Notes: a model not told the origin generated them from the sequence alone. A stretch of 64,000 nt of DNA from Symsagittifera roscoffensis (GCF_963678635.1 NC_087066.1:13066517-13130516), one strand, 5' to 3'; positions 26,666-37,437 are shown, counted from the stretch's first letter. Program-made: numbers and translations.

Positions 26666-27073
26666 TGAGTTAGGACCGAAGTGTAACTCATAGAGTAATT
26701 TCGGATAGGGTACACCGTCTGCTCGTCACGCTATCTTATTTTCGGCCGGATAGATTCGTGCAACTTCTTAGTCTAATACCGATCCTAATCTTACTCTTAT
26801 ACTATCTAGTCTCAGGTTGTTTAACTAGTCTCTGCTAGGCTCAATAGATCTAGGGTATACTGGTTTACTGCGGCTGCTGAAGTGCTCGGGAGAGTCCAAC
26901 TAATTTCTAAGTTAAATTCAAATCTCTCTGGTGCTGAAATTACAAGTAACTTCAGCACTTACAAATAAGTGGGTTGTTAGTTAGATGGATCGTGATTGGT
27001 TAATATTAAATACTTTACATTGGTAAAACATTTAATTTATCCAATCATAAAATATAGTTTAGATCAGGTTCCA
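26666..27073 (-). repeat. 5' LTR of copy 2
   Basis: 408 bp, TG...CA ends, apparently identical to 8219-8626. TTAA follows at 27074-27077. On the sense strand CCAAT-type boxes lie in the first 130 bases, in the expected U3 region. Confidence 0.95.
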
Positions 27074-27254
27074 TTAACTCGCTATATAATTTCATCATTA
27101 CTTGTTTTCCGAAATTGAAGATGTATTTTTTTACTCATACCAGTTTTCAAGACTACTGAATTGGGGGATGAATCCCTGTATCTTCGTGTTCACAGAAAAA
27201 TAGCGCACATCAATATACTCACCTGCCTTTACGCTGGAACAGCTAGTTAAAGAA

Positions 27255-27742
27255 TTGTTCCGACTTTCGAAGAAAACGGAATATTTATGCTTGTTGTGGT
27301 TGTTTTTATGCAGTTAATTTTCGGCGGTCGAAATAGTTTTTAACAAAAATTTTGAGCCTCATTGAAGGTATTGTTTCCCTAAAACCACATTTAAAAATTT
27401 TTTTTACCTCTAACCGTTTTCGCAAAGTTTTGGGAGTTTGAAAACTTCCAATTTGGCCATGCTCTTGATTAATTTTGACGCGCTTTGTAGATTTTATTCA
27501 TAGTTCTGAAAAAGTAACGCGAACTATTTCTGCGTGGAGAACTATCCTGATCAACAAAATCTTTCCAAACAGAAATTGAGGCTAGCTAATTGGTCATTAA
27601 TTTTGTATGACCCATATTTTCACACTTGATCTTTAATTTTGTCCAAAAGTTTTTCCAATTTTTTTCCCCAAAAAATATTCGATATGGTTTAAAAGGCAGT
27701 CAGAACATTCAGGGCGTTGCCCTGATATACGAGCAGTCTTGT
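27255..27742 (+). repeat. Hairpin-tailed repeat family A, copy
   Basis: Begins TTGTTCCGACTTTCGAAG and ends GAGCAGTCTTGT just after the hairpin CAGGGC-GTT-GCCCTG. About 0.49 kb. Shares start, end and internal CAGTCGGAACATTC with the copies at 36910, 40597, 57624, 58098 and 63858. A separate tail-only fragment lies at about 27950-28005. No coding capacity. Confidence 0.7.
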
Positions 27743-28002
27743 GCTTGATGTTGAAAATTTAACAACAATAATTCATGCGTGGCGAAATGTCCCGAACAAC
27801 AAAATCATTCAAAATTGAATTTACGCATAATGAGTGGTCGTATTAATTTCATAAAGTTATTTCTTAAAGTTTGATACTATCATAAATTTATACTTCGCTA
27901 ATGTTTCTGTAACAACGATTCATTTGCGAGAAGTTACAGGACAGTCGGAAAATTCTGGGACTTGCCCTAACTCTGATAAACGAGCAATCTTATTCAAGTA
28001 TA

Positions 28003-28460
28003 GCCGCGTAGCAGGGGCAAATTTAGGAAGGTAGGCGGGGGGGGGGGGGGGGGCAGACGCCTCTCTCTCAAGGATTCGACACCCTGCCGACCCAAAAAGT
28101 TCACCCGATGTACTTTTTTGAGATATTCATTTTCGGTTGACTGACCCTATAATTTTTTTGAATGCGCCTTCGTTGCCAAAATGTACTAATTTTGAGGCGA
28201 AAGCGCGCGCCAAAAAAACGCGATTTTTTGGTAAAATTTTTTCAAAAAGTGCCAACACGCCTTTTATGGCTTGTTTTTTTAAAAAATTGCCTGCGGCGCA
28301 GAAAATTTTGCCAAAACGAAAACGAGGGCTTTTAAGTGTTTTGGCTGAGCTCGAAACAATCAATTTAGTCGACCTAAAAATAAGGTCGACAAAATTTTCG
28401 ATTTTTTTTTGAAAATCCGCTCCTCCTCGAGAAAATCCTAGATCCGCACCTGTGGATAGT
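28003..28460 (+). repeat. G-tract dispersed repeat, full-length copy
   Basis: Starts near GCAGGGGCAAATTTAGG, has 17 G at 28037-28053, then GCAGACGCC, CCCTGCCGACCC, GAGATATTCATTTTCGG, a CGCGCGCC block and GCCTGCGGCGCAG, ending near CTCGAGAAAATCCTAGATCC. The inverted counterpart is at 34125-34515. It is non-autonomous; open frames on either strand within it are incidental. Confidence 0.65.
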
Positions 28461-29483
28461 GACAGACTTGAAATGAGAATCGGCACTAATGGGTTGTTAG
28501 ACAAACTCTAAAAGATTAGTTTAACTTAAGATAAATTTACAAGGAAAAATGAAAATCGTAAGTAAAAAATATCGAGGAAAACCATGATTATCTGATAAAC
28601 GTCAACTGTTAAAGATTTAAGCTCAGAGATGTAGCATAAAAGAAACTCTAAGTTAGTGATTTTGAAATGGTGTCAACATTTTAAAGGAGTAATATACTAT
28701 TTGATTTTTATGTTAGTTGAAGCCGGAAAGAAACAATCCGACCACAAAGAGTCCGATAATCGAGCACAAATATAATCAGAACCATAAATTGCACTTCAAT
28801 AGACGATCAAAATAAAGTAGATGTGATCTCATTCTTGCCAAAAATTGATTTTTTTTCAAGATATTCAAGTTTAGGTTCGTTTTTTTTTCTTTCAAAAAAC
28901 TGTCTTTCAAAACTGGGCAACTTATCTGAAATTTTGTTATTACCTTCAGCGATGATGATGAAAATTGTCAAAATTAAGTCTTTGCTCTGAAAGTTTTCAA
29001 TTCTTAGTTTTATTTTGCGTGTTTGATTCTGTGGGTTCTCAACGACAAATAGATCTGTTTTTAAAACTGGAGTAACTGAATGAAAATCAGAGTAGTCAAA
29101 AGTGAGCTTTTATAACGACTTGGCGATGTTTAAAGAAGAGCAACATGGCCGATAACACGTTGTCGCATCTACAGCAACACGTCAAACTAGAGCTACTCTC
29201 TTTTATACTCTTCTTCATATCAGTCATGAATTTATTAATTTTCTGGCATTTAAAGATTAGAGTTTAGTTAGAACAAAAGGAGTAGAACAAAAAAATGACC
29301 AATACTTTCATTTTATAGATATTTCAAACGTCAAAAAATTTACGAAGTGAAAAAACGTACATTCATAACACTTTTCATCAACCGACAGCAAATCTTCATT
29401 ACCTTCAAAAACAAGCTCTTGTCATCTTTTCATATCAACCATGAAGGCATTTAAAATCGGAGTTTTACTCAAAAGCAGTAGAA
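28461..29483. other. No gene seen
   Basis: AT-rich sequence with stops in all frames. Two loosely similar stretches near 29150-29260 and 29390-29470 (CTTTTATACTCTTCTTCATATC and CATCTTTTCATATCAACCATG-type) may be an old local duplication. Confidence 0.4.
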
Positions 29484-30133
29484 TTCAAACATTACACAAT
29501 CGGGAGCAAAGGCCACAAAAAGGAGAAGAACAAAAATACCAAGCTTCAAAGGTTCAAAATTCACTTATTCGGAGCTAGATTCTTCATTAGACTTAGACCG
29601 TTGGGACAATGTTATAGACGACTATTTGGGTATCGACTCGGAATTTGTATATAACTCTCAAACTTTTTGTAGCGATAGTGTTTTAGATCAGTCAGGACGA
29701 ACACTAGCAAGCGAATCTACTCCACAGTCCACCAGCACACCAACAGCGGGCACAAGCGGAGATAGGCGTTTCATTCTGCAGGTGTCAGCAGGAGCGGCGA
29801 TCACCGAAATTGTAGACTCAAACGAGGAACCTCTGATAACCTTTTTAGGATCGAAAAGCCTTCAGACAACATATTCCTCAGATTCCCCTTCGGACTATTT
29901 GACCCCACTAGAGGACATTGTTGGCCGAAACCACTCAAGGATCTACCTCAACTCCGTCTTCTATAACACCGAAGATCACAGTTTTATCATCACCATTGTT
30001 AGAAACAGGACTTGATATTCAACACGATGAGGGAAGCGACATATCTTCAGTTATAGATACAGAAGTGAGAAATGAGGCGGACAGATTCCACGACAAATTT
30101 AATGCCACCATTTTAACTCCCGTAATTAGTTAA
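29484..30133 (+). pseudogene. C-terminal ORF of a degenerate LTR element (two frames)
   Basis: An open frame from 29484 to 30015 gives a hydrophilic product with a KRRRTK basic motif, an acidic segment (DLDRWDNVIDDYLGID) and Ser/Thr-rich stretches. A second frame, open from about 29918 to 30133, continues in similar style, suggesting one frameshift near 29930. It is followed by a purine-rich tract and an LTR-like sequence, so it is probably the last ORF of a retroelement. No domain identified; a terminal exon of a host gene is the alternative. Confidence 0.4.
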
Positions 30134-30484
30134 ACTCGATAGAGTTGATTTTATCATTGGTTACTCATTTCTCTTCATTTACCAATTCTTAATTTTAGCA
30201 ATTTTGTGTTTTAGTTAGCAGTTGAACACATTTCATTTTAGTTACCTATGTAGTTTGGCCTGTTCAATTTGTGTATATGCCACATAACCCCAATTGTACA
30301 TAACATTTCTTCATTTGTATAGTCATTGTATATATCTGTTTCATCTTGTAGGTAGCCTGTAAATAATACCACATAGTCATCTCCATGTTAATTTGTATTA
30401 CCTCTGTATATTCCATTGGTAATAAACGCTGATATTTTTTGTTTCAACTTTGGCCCTCGTGGAGTGAGGGGAGAATGGAGTATA

Positions 30485-30787
30485 TGTGTGAAATTGGCTA
30501 CACAGGCAAAGTGCAGATATAAAATTTTTCGTGCAGTGGGGAACGTTGTGATTTAAAACTTTAGTTATGTTTTAACCTTGACCTCTATGTTTTAATTATG
30601 TACCAGTCAATGTTTGCTCTTCGAAGTCCAGTGGACTTCGCGTAACTAGTTGTTCTTTCAAGACATCGGTCAGTTTTAATTCAATGCCTTATTTTAGTCT
30701 TTTTAACCTAGTTTAGTTAGATTAGATTACCGGTGATATTTGCACACTTTTATTACAACGCAAAGTAAATATTGTTTTCGATCACAA
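30485..30787 (+). repeat. Possible LTR (3' end of a degenerate element)
   Basis: The purine-rich tract GTGAGGGGAGAATGGAG (ending about 30480) is followed by TGTGTGAAATTGG and about 300 bp later by TTCGATCACA, giving TGTG...CACA ends. The inner sequence has the palindrome GAAGTCCAGTGGACTTC. No second LTR was seen, so this is a tentative reading. Confidence 0.4.
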
Positions 30788-30859
30788 ACAAATAGATAAT
30801 TTTTAAAGGTGTTTTTGAAGACTTGTATGTGGATTCAGCTGACAATGGTTAAGTCCTTG

Positions 30860-31282
30860 CTTTTAGATTCCGCGTTGCGAGAGATAAGAATTCGAGCTCT
30901 AGCTTTTAGTTGCTCAAAGGCAAGTTCAGTATTGAGCAAAACTCGGAACCTTTCTGCCATTACGCGGCCAAATGGCAGAAATATTCAGATTTTTGCTTGC
31001 GGAATCCGATTATTTTGTTTGCGGATTCCGATTACAGTTTGCGGAAACCACTTACAGCTGCGGAATCCAAAACAACTAGCTATATTTGCTTGTTGCGGAA
31101 TCCGCGACACAACAAATGTGCCGACAAAATTTATGTTACACTCATATGTACGCGAAATCTACGGAAGTTTTGCAAGTGGAATCCACTCACATTTTGGAAC
31201 ATGTTTAAAGATTAGTTTTTAGAATCCAGGATATTACAGACACAAAACTGTGCACCTCTCCAGTGCACAGTTTGGCCTCGTA
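30860..31282 (+). repeat. GCGGATTCCGC palindrome cluster I with TIR end
   Basis: Variants of the palindrome GCGGA(A/T)TCCGC recur about every 20-60 bases (near 31000, 31020, 31040, 31060, 31100). The cluster ends with GTGCACAGTTTGGCCTCG and TA (31263-31282), the same terminus seen at 35449 and, inverted, at 42811. Next to it AAACTGTGCAC and GTGCACAGTTT form a hairpin. Confidence 0.55.
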
Positions 31283-31329
31283 TTGGCAGAAAGATTCAAA
31301 AGTTCGAAATAGAACAGAAGTATTTCTCT

Positions 31330-32690
31330 AAAAACGTTTATTACAGTTTTTAAATTTTGTATGAAAATTGTATGACAATCATTTTTTCCCTAGTCGCCAT
31401 AGATGAAATTGTATGATAAGCATTCTTCTTTTATGGAAGTCAACCCGGCAAGTCGTGTTTCTGATGTTTTCTCAGACATTTGGTGCACAGTAAACTATCA
31501 CAATCTAAGCAAAAACTGAATCAAATCTGCTTGCATTCATCGCAAACCGCTCACTACATGTTTCTGTTGCCAACATGTGAATGTTTTTTTTCTGATATAA
31601 ATAGGATAACAGAGATTGCAAACAAACATCAATTCGTCTTCGGTACTGGCATTGACGAAAATGCATTGAGCATAAATGTACGTGGCTTCAGTTGAGCTGA
31701 GTAACCCACATGATGTGTCATGGAGAATCAAACAAAGCCATATGTTGTTGGAGGTTCTCCCCGTGTTAACCTCCATACACCAAAAATGCTTATCATACAA
31801 TTCAATACATCAAGTGTGTGGAAAAATGCTTGTTATACAATTTTCATACAATTTCTAAAAATGGTTGAAAAAATATAAACTTATTTCTGTGGCTGTTTGA
31901 TTCTAATAAAACAGTCTGGTGATAAAAAAAAAACCGAGGTTTTCGTTTTTTTGAAAAAAATGCTTATCATACAATTCCCATATATGGATATTGTATGGCT
32001 GCCATTTTTTAGATGGCGACACAAAAAACTTAACCCCGAAATTTTTTTTTGGCTTTTGTTCAACTACAAATTGAATTTTGTACGCAAACAAACCTTTTTC
32101 GAAAAAAAAACGTTTTTTTTGCATGCAAAAATTTAATTTTTTGTGTGCATAACGTAGCCCTGGAAACAATAATAATGTTTTTTTTCCTTTTCGCTGTATA
32201 TAGTTTTTCTCAAAAACGCTGAAAATTCCTATTTCTTTTGTATGGCATGTTTATGTATGCTTTGATAAATGTCTGATAATTTGATAACCCAAAAATTTAA
32301 AATAATCATCTTCGACAAATTTTGCCAAATTTCAAAAGTTTGTTATTTTCGTTATATGATTTGTGAAAAACAGCGTTAAGACTATTCAGGTCGTTTTCTA
32401 GGCATTGTACATGCAAACTTCGAAACTTTGGTGCTTTGAGTAAACCAAGGTCTTTGTCACTTGTGTTAAGTTACAAACACAATCCAAAATTTTTCTAAAA
32501 TTAAATTTATAAACAAGGAATCAAGTTTTTGGTTTATGGAAAAACACCTATCCTACAATTTCCATATATGGAAAAATGCTTGTCATAGAGTTTTCATACA
32601 ATTTTCTGTACGTATGGAATTGTATGACAAGAATTTTTTCATATATGGAATTTGTATGATAAGAAGTTTTGGTCAACCCGGGTCCGTTGC
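31330..32690. repeat. ATCATACAATT hairpin modules, block I
   Basis: Several copies of AAAATGCTTATCATACAATT face inverted partners such as AATTGTATGATAAGCATT (31370, 31406, 31788, 31817, 31957, 32525-32660). Two ends are marked by GTCAACCCGG (31441 and about 32680). A B-box pseudogene piece lies within. The part 32070-32160 resembles 35790-35860, so blocks I and II are old duplicates. Confidence 0.5.
31447..31800 (-). pseudogene. B-box zinc-finger pseudogene fragment
   Basis: On the minus strand one frame encodes a match to the N-terminus of the B-box protein at 41529: a first zinc-binding half (SSTE...C...C, then FVCNLC..IYIRK) and, in a shifted frame with an in-frame stop, a second half with CLDCDSLLCTKCLRKHQKH. 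Frameshifts and the stop show it is dead. It ends abruptly at the HD position, where GTCAACCCGG repeat sequence begins. Confidence 0.75.
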
Positions 32691-34124
32691 TAACTAAAAA
32701 ACTATTTTTTTTGCGCGCGAATATTTGGTCTTTTTGCTGAATGAAACAGGTTCGCTGAACATAACTGCGGTTATAGCAGTTATAAATAAGTTTTTCTAGT
32801 TATACCAATCTAATTGCTCATTTTACGTGAAATTTTACCATAAGTTTTTGCTATTCTCCTAAATTTATGAAAACCATGCTTCAAATTCAAATGTGAAAAA
32901 TTTTCATTTCGTTTTTTCGTTGCAAAATTCCTAATAAAAATCTGTCCTTTTATAGATAAAAAAATACAACAAAGCTTCATTTTTTTTCTTTCAATCAGAA
33001 AAAAAGTGTTCAATGTCCCCATAAAAATATCGAACCATTATGTTCCAACCAAATAGCTACTTGAGTTTTTTCAATACATACAGGAAAAATGTGAAATTTG
33101 TCTAACTTTGAGAAAAAAGCAAGTTTGATAGCATAATCTACGCTTTTTTTGTAAGTGGTTTGTTGCCTATTCAACATTTGATTTGTCAACCTCATTTGTG
33201 AAGACAAAAAATTGTAAGCGTGTTCAAATCATCATTTTGCTGTAATCTTAATTTTAAATTGTGAATAGTGCTGTGCTGATTATTATCAGCAAGAAAGTTT
33301 CTTTGAAAAAATTGCATATATTTAAACAAGTTCAAAATTGCTAGAAACAGCCAAAAAATTATGTTTATTTCAATCTTGTCAAAAAATTGAACAGGGTTTT
33401 CCTCTATTGCTCAAGTTTTTTTGTACAAAACTTCAACTTAAACATGGTGTGAATTACTTGATAGAAAATTTCCACCGCAGTAATCACCTGAAAGCTTAAG
33501 CAATCAAAAAACAAATTTTGCTCCAGAAATTTTGAAATTGAACTGGAGCAAAAATTACCAAGCAGTTATATATTCCGTTTTTTTTTTTCAAAAATCGCAC
33601 CATTATAATAGTCAAAGGAATGATAACATTAACTATATTATTTATTGTGTTTTCTACGATTACCAGAGAACCTTTGAAAAATTATCCAACCTGTCTAAGC
33701 ATAGTCCGATTTTTTTCTGATTTCTCCAACTTCTTTCTAGACTGAGTTAATTTGTTCAGCGATGATTTTTTGCGACCCAATGCGGTTTTTTGCAACTAGA
33801 ACTTTCACGTGGTTGTTTAGACTTAGGTAGATTTGAAGCTTGAGGTCAATTGAGAGCTCGACCAAATGTCTACAATTCAATTTAAATTTTTGCCTACCTG
33901 TTCAAAAAAACTACTGGAAACCTTCCATTTAAAAAAAGCAAGAAAAATCATAAAACAAGATTTTCAGGAACTTTGCACCGGATTTCTCTGAAAAACCCCA
34001 AAACTTCAAAAGGCAATTTTTTTCGTTTATTGACACTTGAGAAAAATTGAAACAAAGCTAACTCAAAAAGTTGCTTGACTGTTAAACTAGTAACCTCGCT
34101 TTTCATCTTTCATTGGCATACGCG
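32691..34124. other. No gene seen
   Basis: AT-rich, many homopolymer runs and stops in every frame. No repeat structure I could define beyond scattered short matches to neighbouring blocks. Confidence 0.4.
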
Positions 34125-34515
34125 GCATGGGCAGAACCAGGATTTTGTCGAGGGGTGGGCGGACTTTCAAAAATGTTTAGAAATATTGTCGTCCTTAATT
34201 GATTTTTTGCTCCTCCAAAGCATAAAAAGTCCCTGTTTAGGCCAAATTTTCTGCGCCGCAGGCAAAATTTTGCAAAAACAGGCCTAAAAGCGTTTTTGGC
34301 ACTTTTTCCAAAAACTTTAACAAAAAGAATGCATTTATTCCATGCGCGCTCCCCCCTCAAACGTTGTACATATTGGCGCCACAAATGCTTTTAAATTTTT
34401 TTTAGGGCATGTCACCAAAAATAGATATTTCAAAATAATAAAAAGGGGGATGCTTTGAGTCGTCTGCCCCTCCCCTCGCCTCCCCTCCCCTCCCCTCCCC
34501 CCCTCTGTGCCCCTG
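34125..34515 (-). repeat. G-tract dispersed repeat, inverted copy
   Basis: Matches 28003-28460 in opposite orientation: AACCAGGATTTTGTCGAGG at its left, CTGCGCCGCAGGC near 34252, CATGCGCGC near 34342, then GATATTTCAAAAT, GTCTGCCCCTCC and a C-rich run with several CCCC tracts (34468-34502) ending TGCCCCTGCC. Confidence 0.65.
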
Positions 34516-34607
34516 CCTTTTATTATGTTTTACGTGACTCGCTTTAATACTTATCTATATTTGCTAGATTTGCTTTTATTTTGTCTTGGAGTCATATTTG
34601 GAGTCAT

Positions 34608-35020
34608 TGAGTTGAGAGTGTATGGAAATACAACACACAGCATATCGCCAAATTAGGTCAGCATTCGGGATTGCGTCAATACCAAATACTGATTTTGGAA
34701 GCATAACGCCGAATGAATTCAGTAATTCTAGTCAATGTGTCGAGAGCGTATGGAAACACAACACACAGCATATCGCCAAATTAGGTCAGTATTTGGTATT
34801 CCATAGATCTCAAATACTGGTCAGTATTTGGGATTGATGAAATACCAAAAACTGGAATAATATGGAAAAAATATGGAATAAATTCAATATTTGCAGTCAT
34901 TAGGTTGAAAGTGATTAGAAACCCAACGCATAGCAAATCGTCGAAACAGTTCCGTATTTGGGATTTCATCAATCCCAAATACTTGTCAGTAATTGGTATT
35001 CCATTAATCCCAAACAGTGA
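34608..35020 (+). repeat. Degenerate direct repeats (three units)
   Basis: GAGAGTGTATGGAAATACAACACACAGCATATCGCC occurs in related form at about 34614, 34740 and 34908, each followed by TTAGGTCAGTATTTGGGATT-like sequence and CCAAATACTG. Spacings are about 126 and 168 bases. No coding potential. Confidence 0.6.
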
Positions 35021-35104
35021 TCTAGTAAACTCCTATTCTAGTGAAATCAAATCTTTTAATTAAAAGATATAATTTTAAACGCTTCTACATATATACATAT
35101 ATGT

Positions 35105-35449
35105 AAACGGAATCCGCAAACAAAATGCGGATTCCACTCACAGTTTGCGGATTCCGCTTACACTTGCCGATTCCGCAACAGATCAATTTAACTATACACA
35201 TGTCTTATTGTTTGTTTGTGGACTCCACAAACTGTTTTGGATTCCGCAAATACGGTTGCGGATTCCGCAAATTTGTCTATTTTTGGAGCAATTTTGAAAG
35301 GAACAGTGTTTTAAGTATTTGTTTGTGGAATCCATAACAGCAATGAAGATTAAAGAAAAGTAGCAATGATGTGGATTCCGCGACAAATCTGATTTTGGCC
35401 TGTTGTGGAATCCGCATACGATGCACAGAATGCACAGTTAGGCCTCGTA
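35105..35449 (+). repeat. GCGGATTCCGC palindrome cluster II with TIR end
   Basis: Repeats of GCGGATTCCGC variants (near 35125, 35150, 35165, 35240, 35262, 35375, 35405) end in TGCACAGTTAGGCCTCG plus TA at 35431-35449. The left terminus was not found. Confidence 0.55.
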
Positions 35450-35459
35450 ATATCTAAAT

Positions 35460-36410
35460 AAAAAGATGATTTTTTTTTGGTCAAAAAAATGCTTATCATA
35501 ATGTTTTCAAATATGAAAATTGTATAATAAGCATTTTGCTGCAGAAAAAATAAAATCTTCAACTTTAATTTAACGATGCTTCTGGCTGAATTTACATGAG
35601 TTTAAAAAATTTTTTTTGAAAGAAAGTGTTTTGACTCTAAAATTCATGATTTTACTTTTGGTCAAAAAATGCTTGTCATATATTTTTCATATATGAAAAT
35701 TGTATGATATGCATTTTTTCATAAGCAAAAACACAAATTTTAGGTAAAAAACTTTCAATCCCTTTTTTGGTTGCAAACTTGCTTATGTGCTTAAATTGAA
35801 ACTTTTGCGAAAAAAAATTTTGGTTGCAAAATTTGACTTTTTGTGTTTATAACGTAGTCCAGGATCAGTTTTCGCCCAAAAACTCCAAAAGTTACAAAAA
35901 GTGTTTTTTTTTGTAAACACGGTTTTTATTTTTTTTTCATTTGCTAAGATAAAAATAAAATTGTAAAAAAACAGGCGTTTTTTCTCAACTACCAAAATGT
36001 TCAAACCAAAAATTATCGAGCCCTATACAAAAAGTTACATTTTTGGCGTATAATTCCATATGAAAATGTAAAGTTAAACGTAGGTGGCAAAATCACCAAA
36101 GGCAGTTTATCTGGTAACTGCCAGATACACTCTGGGTTTTCTTATGAAAAAAAGTCCAGGGTTAGTGTTTCAGGAAACACAAAATTTCAAAAATAATATT
36201 TTTTGGTATTTTCATTTATGGAAAAAATGTTTATCATACATTTTCATAGTATGGAAAAAATGCCTATCATAATATTTCATACTATAGAAAAAATGTTTAT
36301 CATGCTGTTTTCATAGTATTTTTTTGGTCTATGAAATAGTATGACAAGCATTTTGTTCATAATAGGAAATAGTATGACAAGCTTTTTTTGTCAACTCGGG
36401 TTCCTTTCAA
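35460..36410. repeat. ATCATACAATT hairpin modules, block II
   Basis: Hairpins at 35482-35536 and 35660-35717 have arms of about 25 bases (AAAATGCTTATCAT.../...ATAAGCATTTT). A further group lies at 36215-36390 and ends with GTCAACTCGGG (about 36393). The order palindrome cluster, TIR, hairpins repeats that of block I. Confidence 0.5.
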
Positions 36411-36424
36411 ATGACCGTAAAACA

Positions 36425-36770
36425 ACAGAGGTTCGTAAGAACTTAGTTGAAATGCTTTTTGAAAAGTCTCAAAATAAGTTTCAAGAGAAATGGGGTTGCT
36501 GCAGCTGAAGTTGCTTTCAGCAAATGGGTCGGTAACGCATCGATCAGAGAAATCGAAAAACTTAATTACGAAGTTAACGAACAGCATTGGTTGTAAGCGT
36601 TTGAGCTCAAAATGAAGTAGAAACAGACTGTCAAGCAAGAGCATAACTGAGCTGTCGATTTGCTGTAAAATGCAAAAAATTTCGATAATGAAGCTTATCT
36701 TGCAACAATTTCCGGGAGCATCACGGTGCTTGAACAATGAATTACCTACACTCAAGAAAAAAATACCTGA
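36425..36770 (+). pseudogene. B-box protein pseudogene fragment (coiled-coil part)
   Basis: From about 36430 the plus strand resembles 41845-42200, the coiled-coil part of the B-box gene: ACAGAGGTTCGTAAGAAC against ACCGAGGTTCGAGTAAAC, then TTTGAAAAG and GCTGAAGTTGCT. Stops and indels break the frame. It starts where the 31447 fragment stops, relative to the gene, and again abuts GTCAACYCGGG. Confidence 0.6.
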
Positions 36771-36909
36771 CAGGCATGAAATATAACACAATATTGCAGA
36801 TCATGCAGACAAAAAGAAAGCTTCAGATAAATCCCTGAAAGTTGCGCAGTTTGCGCGAATGACAGGGCGGGTTTTAGCTTATTACTACGTTAAGTTTGAA
36901 AAAAAAGAC

Positions 36910-37437
36910 AACAAGACTGCTCGTATCAGGCCGAAGCCCTGAATGTTCCGACTGCCTTTTGAGGTCTATGGAGCAGTGATAACATGAAAACTTAAATGTA
37001 ATAAAATAAAATTAAATTTTTTTTTAATTTGAGATTTTTTGTGAAAACATTCCCCCACACGTCATATCAAGTACAAAGTGATAAATTTAGCTCCTATTAA
37101 CAAATTAATTAGGGCATATAAGCTTTCTTGAACCAATTTGGAACGATTTAAAAGACGGATTAAATTCTCTCTTACGCGTTACTAGCGCGAAACATATCGC
37201 GCGTTAATTTTCCCAAATTGACCAAAATGGCAAAATTTAAACCCCCATAACTTTACGAAAATTGATCACAGGTGAGATATATTTTCAAATTTAAACCCCC
37301 AGGACAACAATACCCTTCGAATGATATAAAAATAATTCGTCAAAAACGGCTAGATAAAAAGTCGAAATTTGTCTGAAGAAAAAAAACCCACACCAAAAAC
37401 AAATATTCCGTTACTTTCGTATCGAAAGTCGGAACAA
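36910..37437 (-). repeat. Hairpin-tailed repeat family A, inverted copy
   Basis: AACAAGACTGCTCGTATCAGG at the left and ACTTTCGTATCGAAAGTCGGAACAA at the right are the reverse of the family ends. Length about 528 bp. Confidence 0.75.

Larger units (their letters stand above)
8219..27073 (-). mobile_element. Complete 18.9-kb env-bearing Ty3/gypsy-type LTR retrotransposon (copy 2)
   Basis: 18,855 bp between two 408-bp LTRs, flanked by TTAA on both sides (8215-8218 and 27074-27077), which is the 4-bp target duplication expected. Sense is the minus strand. The order is LTR, PBS, leader ORF, ORF1, gag-protease, UGA, pol, accessory block, env-like, 599-aa ORF, 3' region, LTR. By eye the LTRs are identical and the main frames are intact, so insertion is recent. 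RT precedes integrase and integrase ends with a GPY/F motif, as in Ty3/gypsy. The length is far above that of most animal gypsy elements and comes from a very long Gag ORF, long leader and 3' regions and about 6 kb of extra ORFs. The sense strand is rich in A and C and poor in G. Confidence 0.95.

Noticed and set aside
27255-27742. Helitron interpretation of repeat family A (hairpin near 3' end, CTAG after one copy)
   Set aside because: CTAG follows only the copy at 41126; other copies have different bases after the shared end and there is no 5' TC.
28127-28504. Overlapping frames of 91 and 125 codons on opposite strands
   Set aside because: Both lie in the G-tract dispersed repeat; its other copies do not keep the frames.
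30860-31282. CRISPR-like array from repeated GCGGATTCCGC
   Set aside because: Spacing is irregular, repeats are short palindromes, and the context is eukaryotic transposon DNA.
36357-36791. 144-codon minus-strand frame at 36357-36791
   Set aside because: It is the antisense of a B-box pseudogene fragment and a hairpin repeat.
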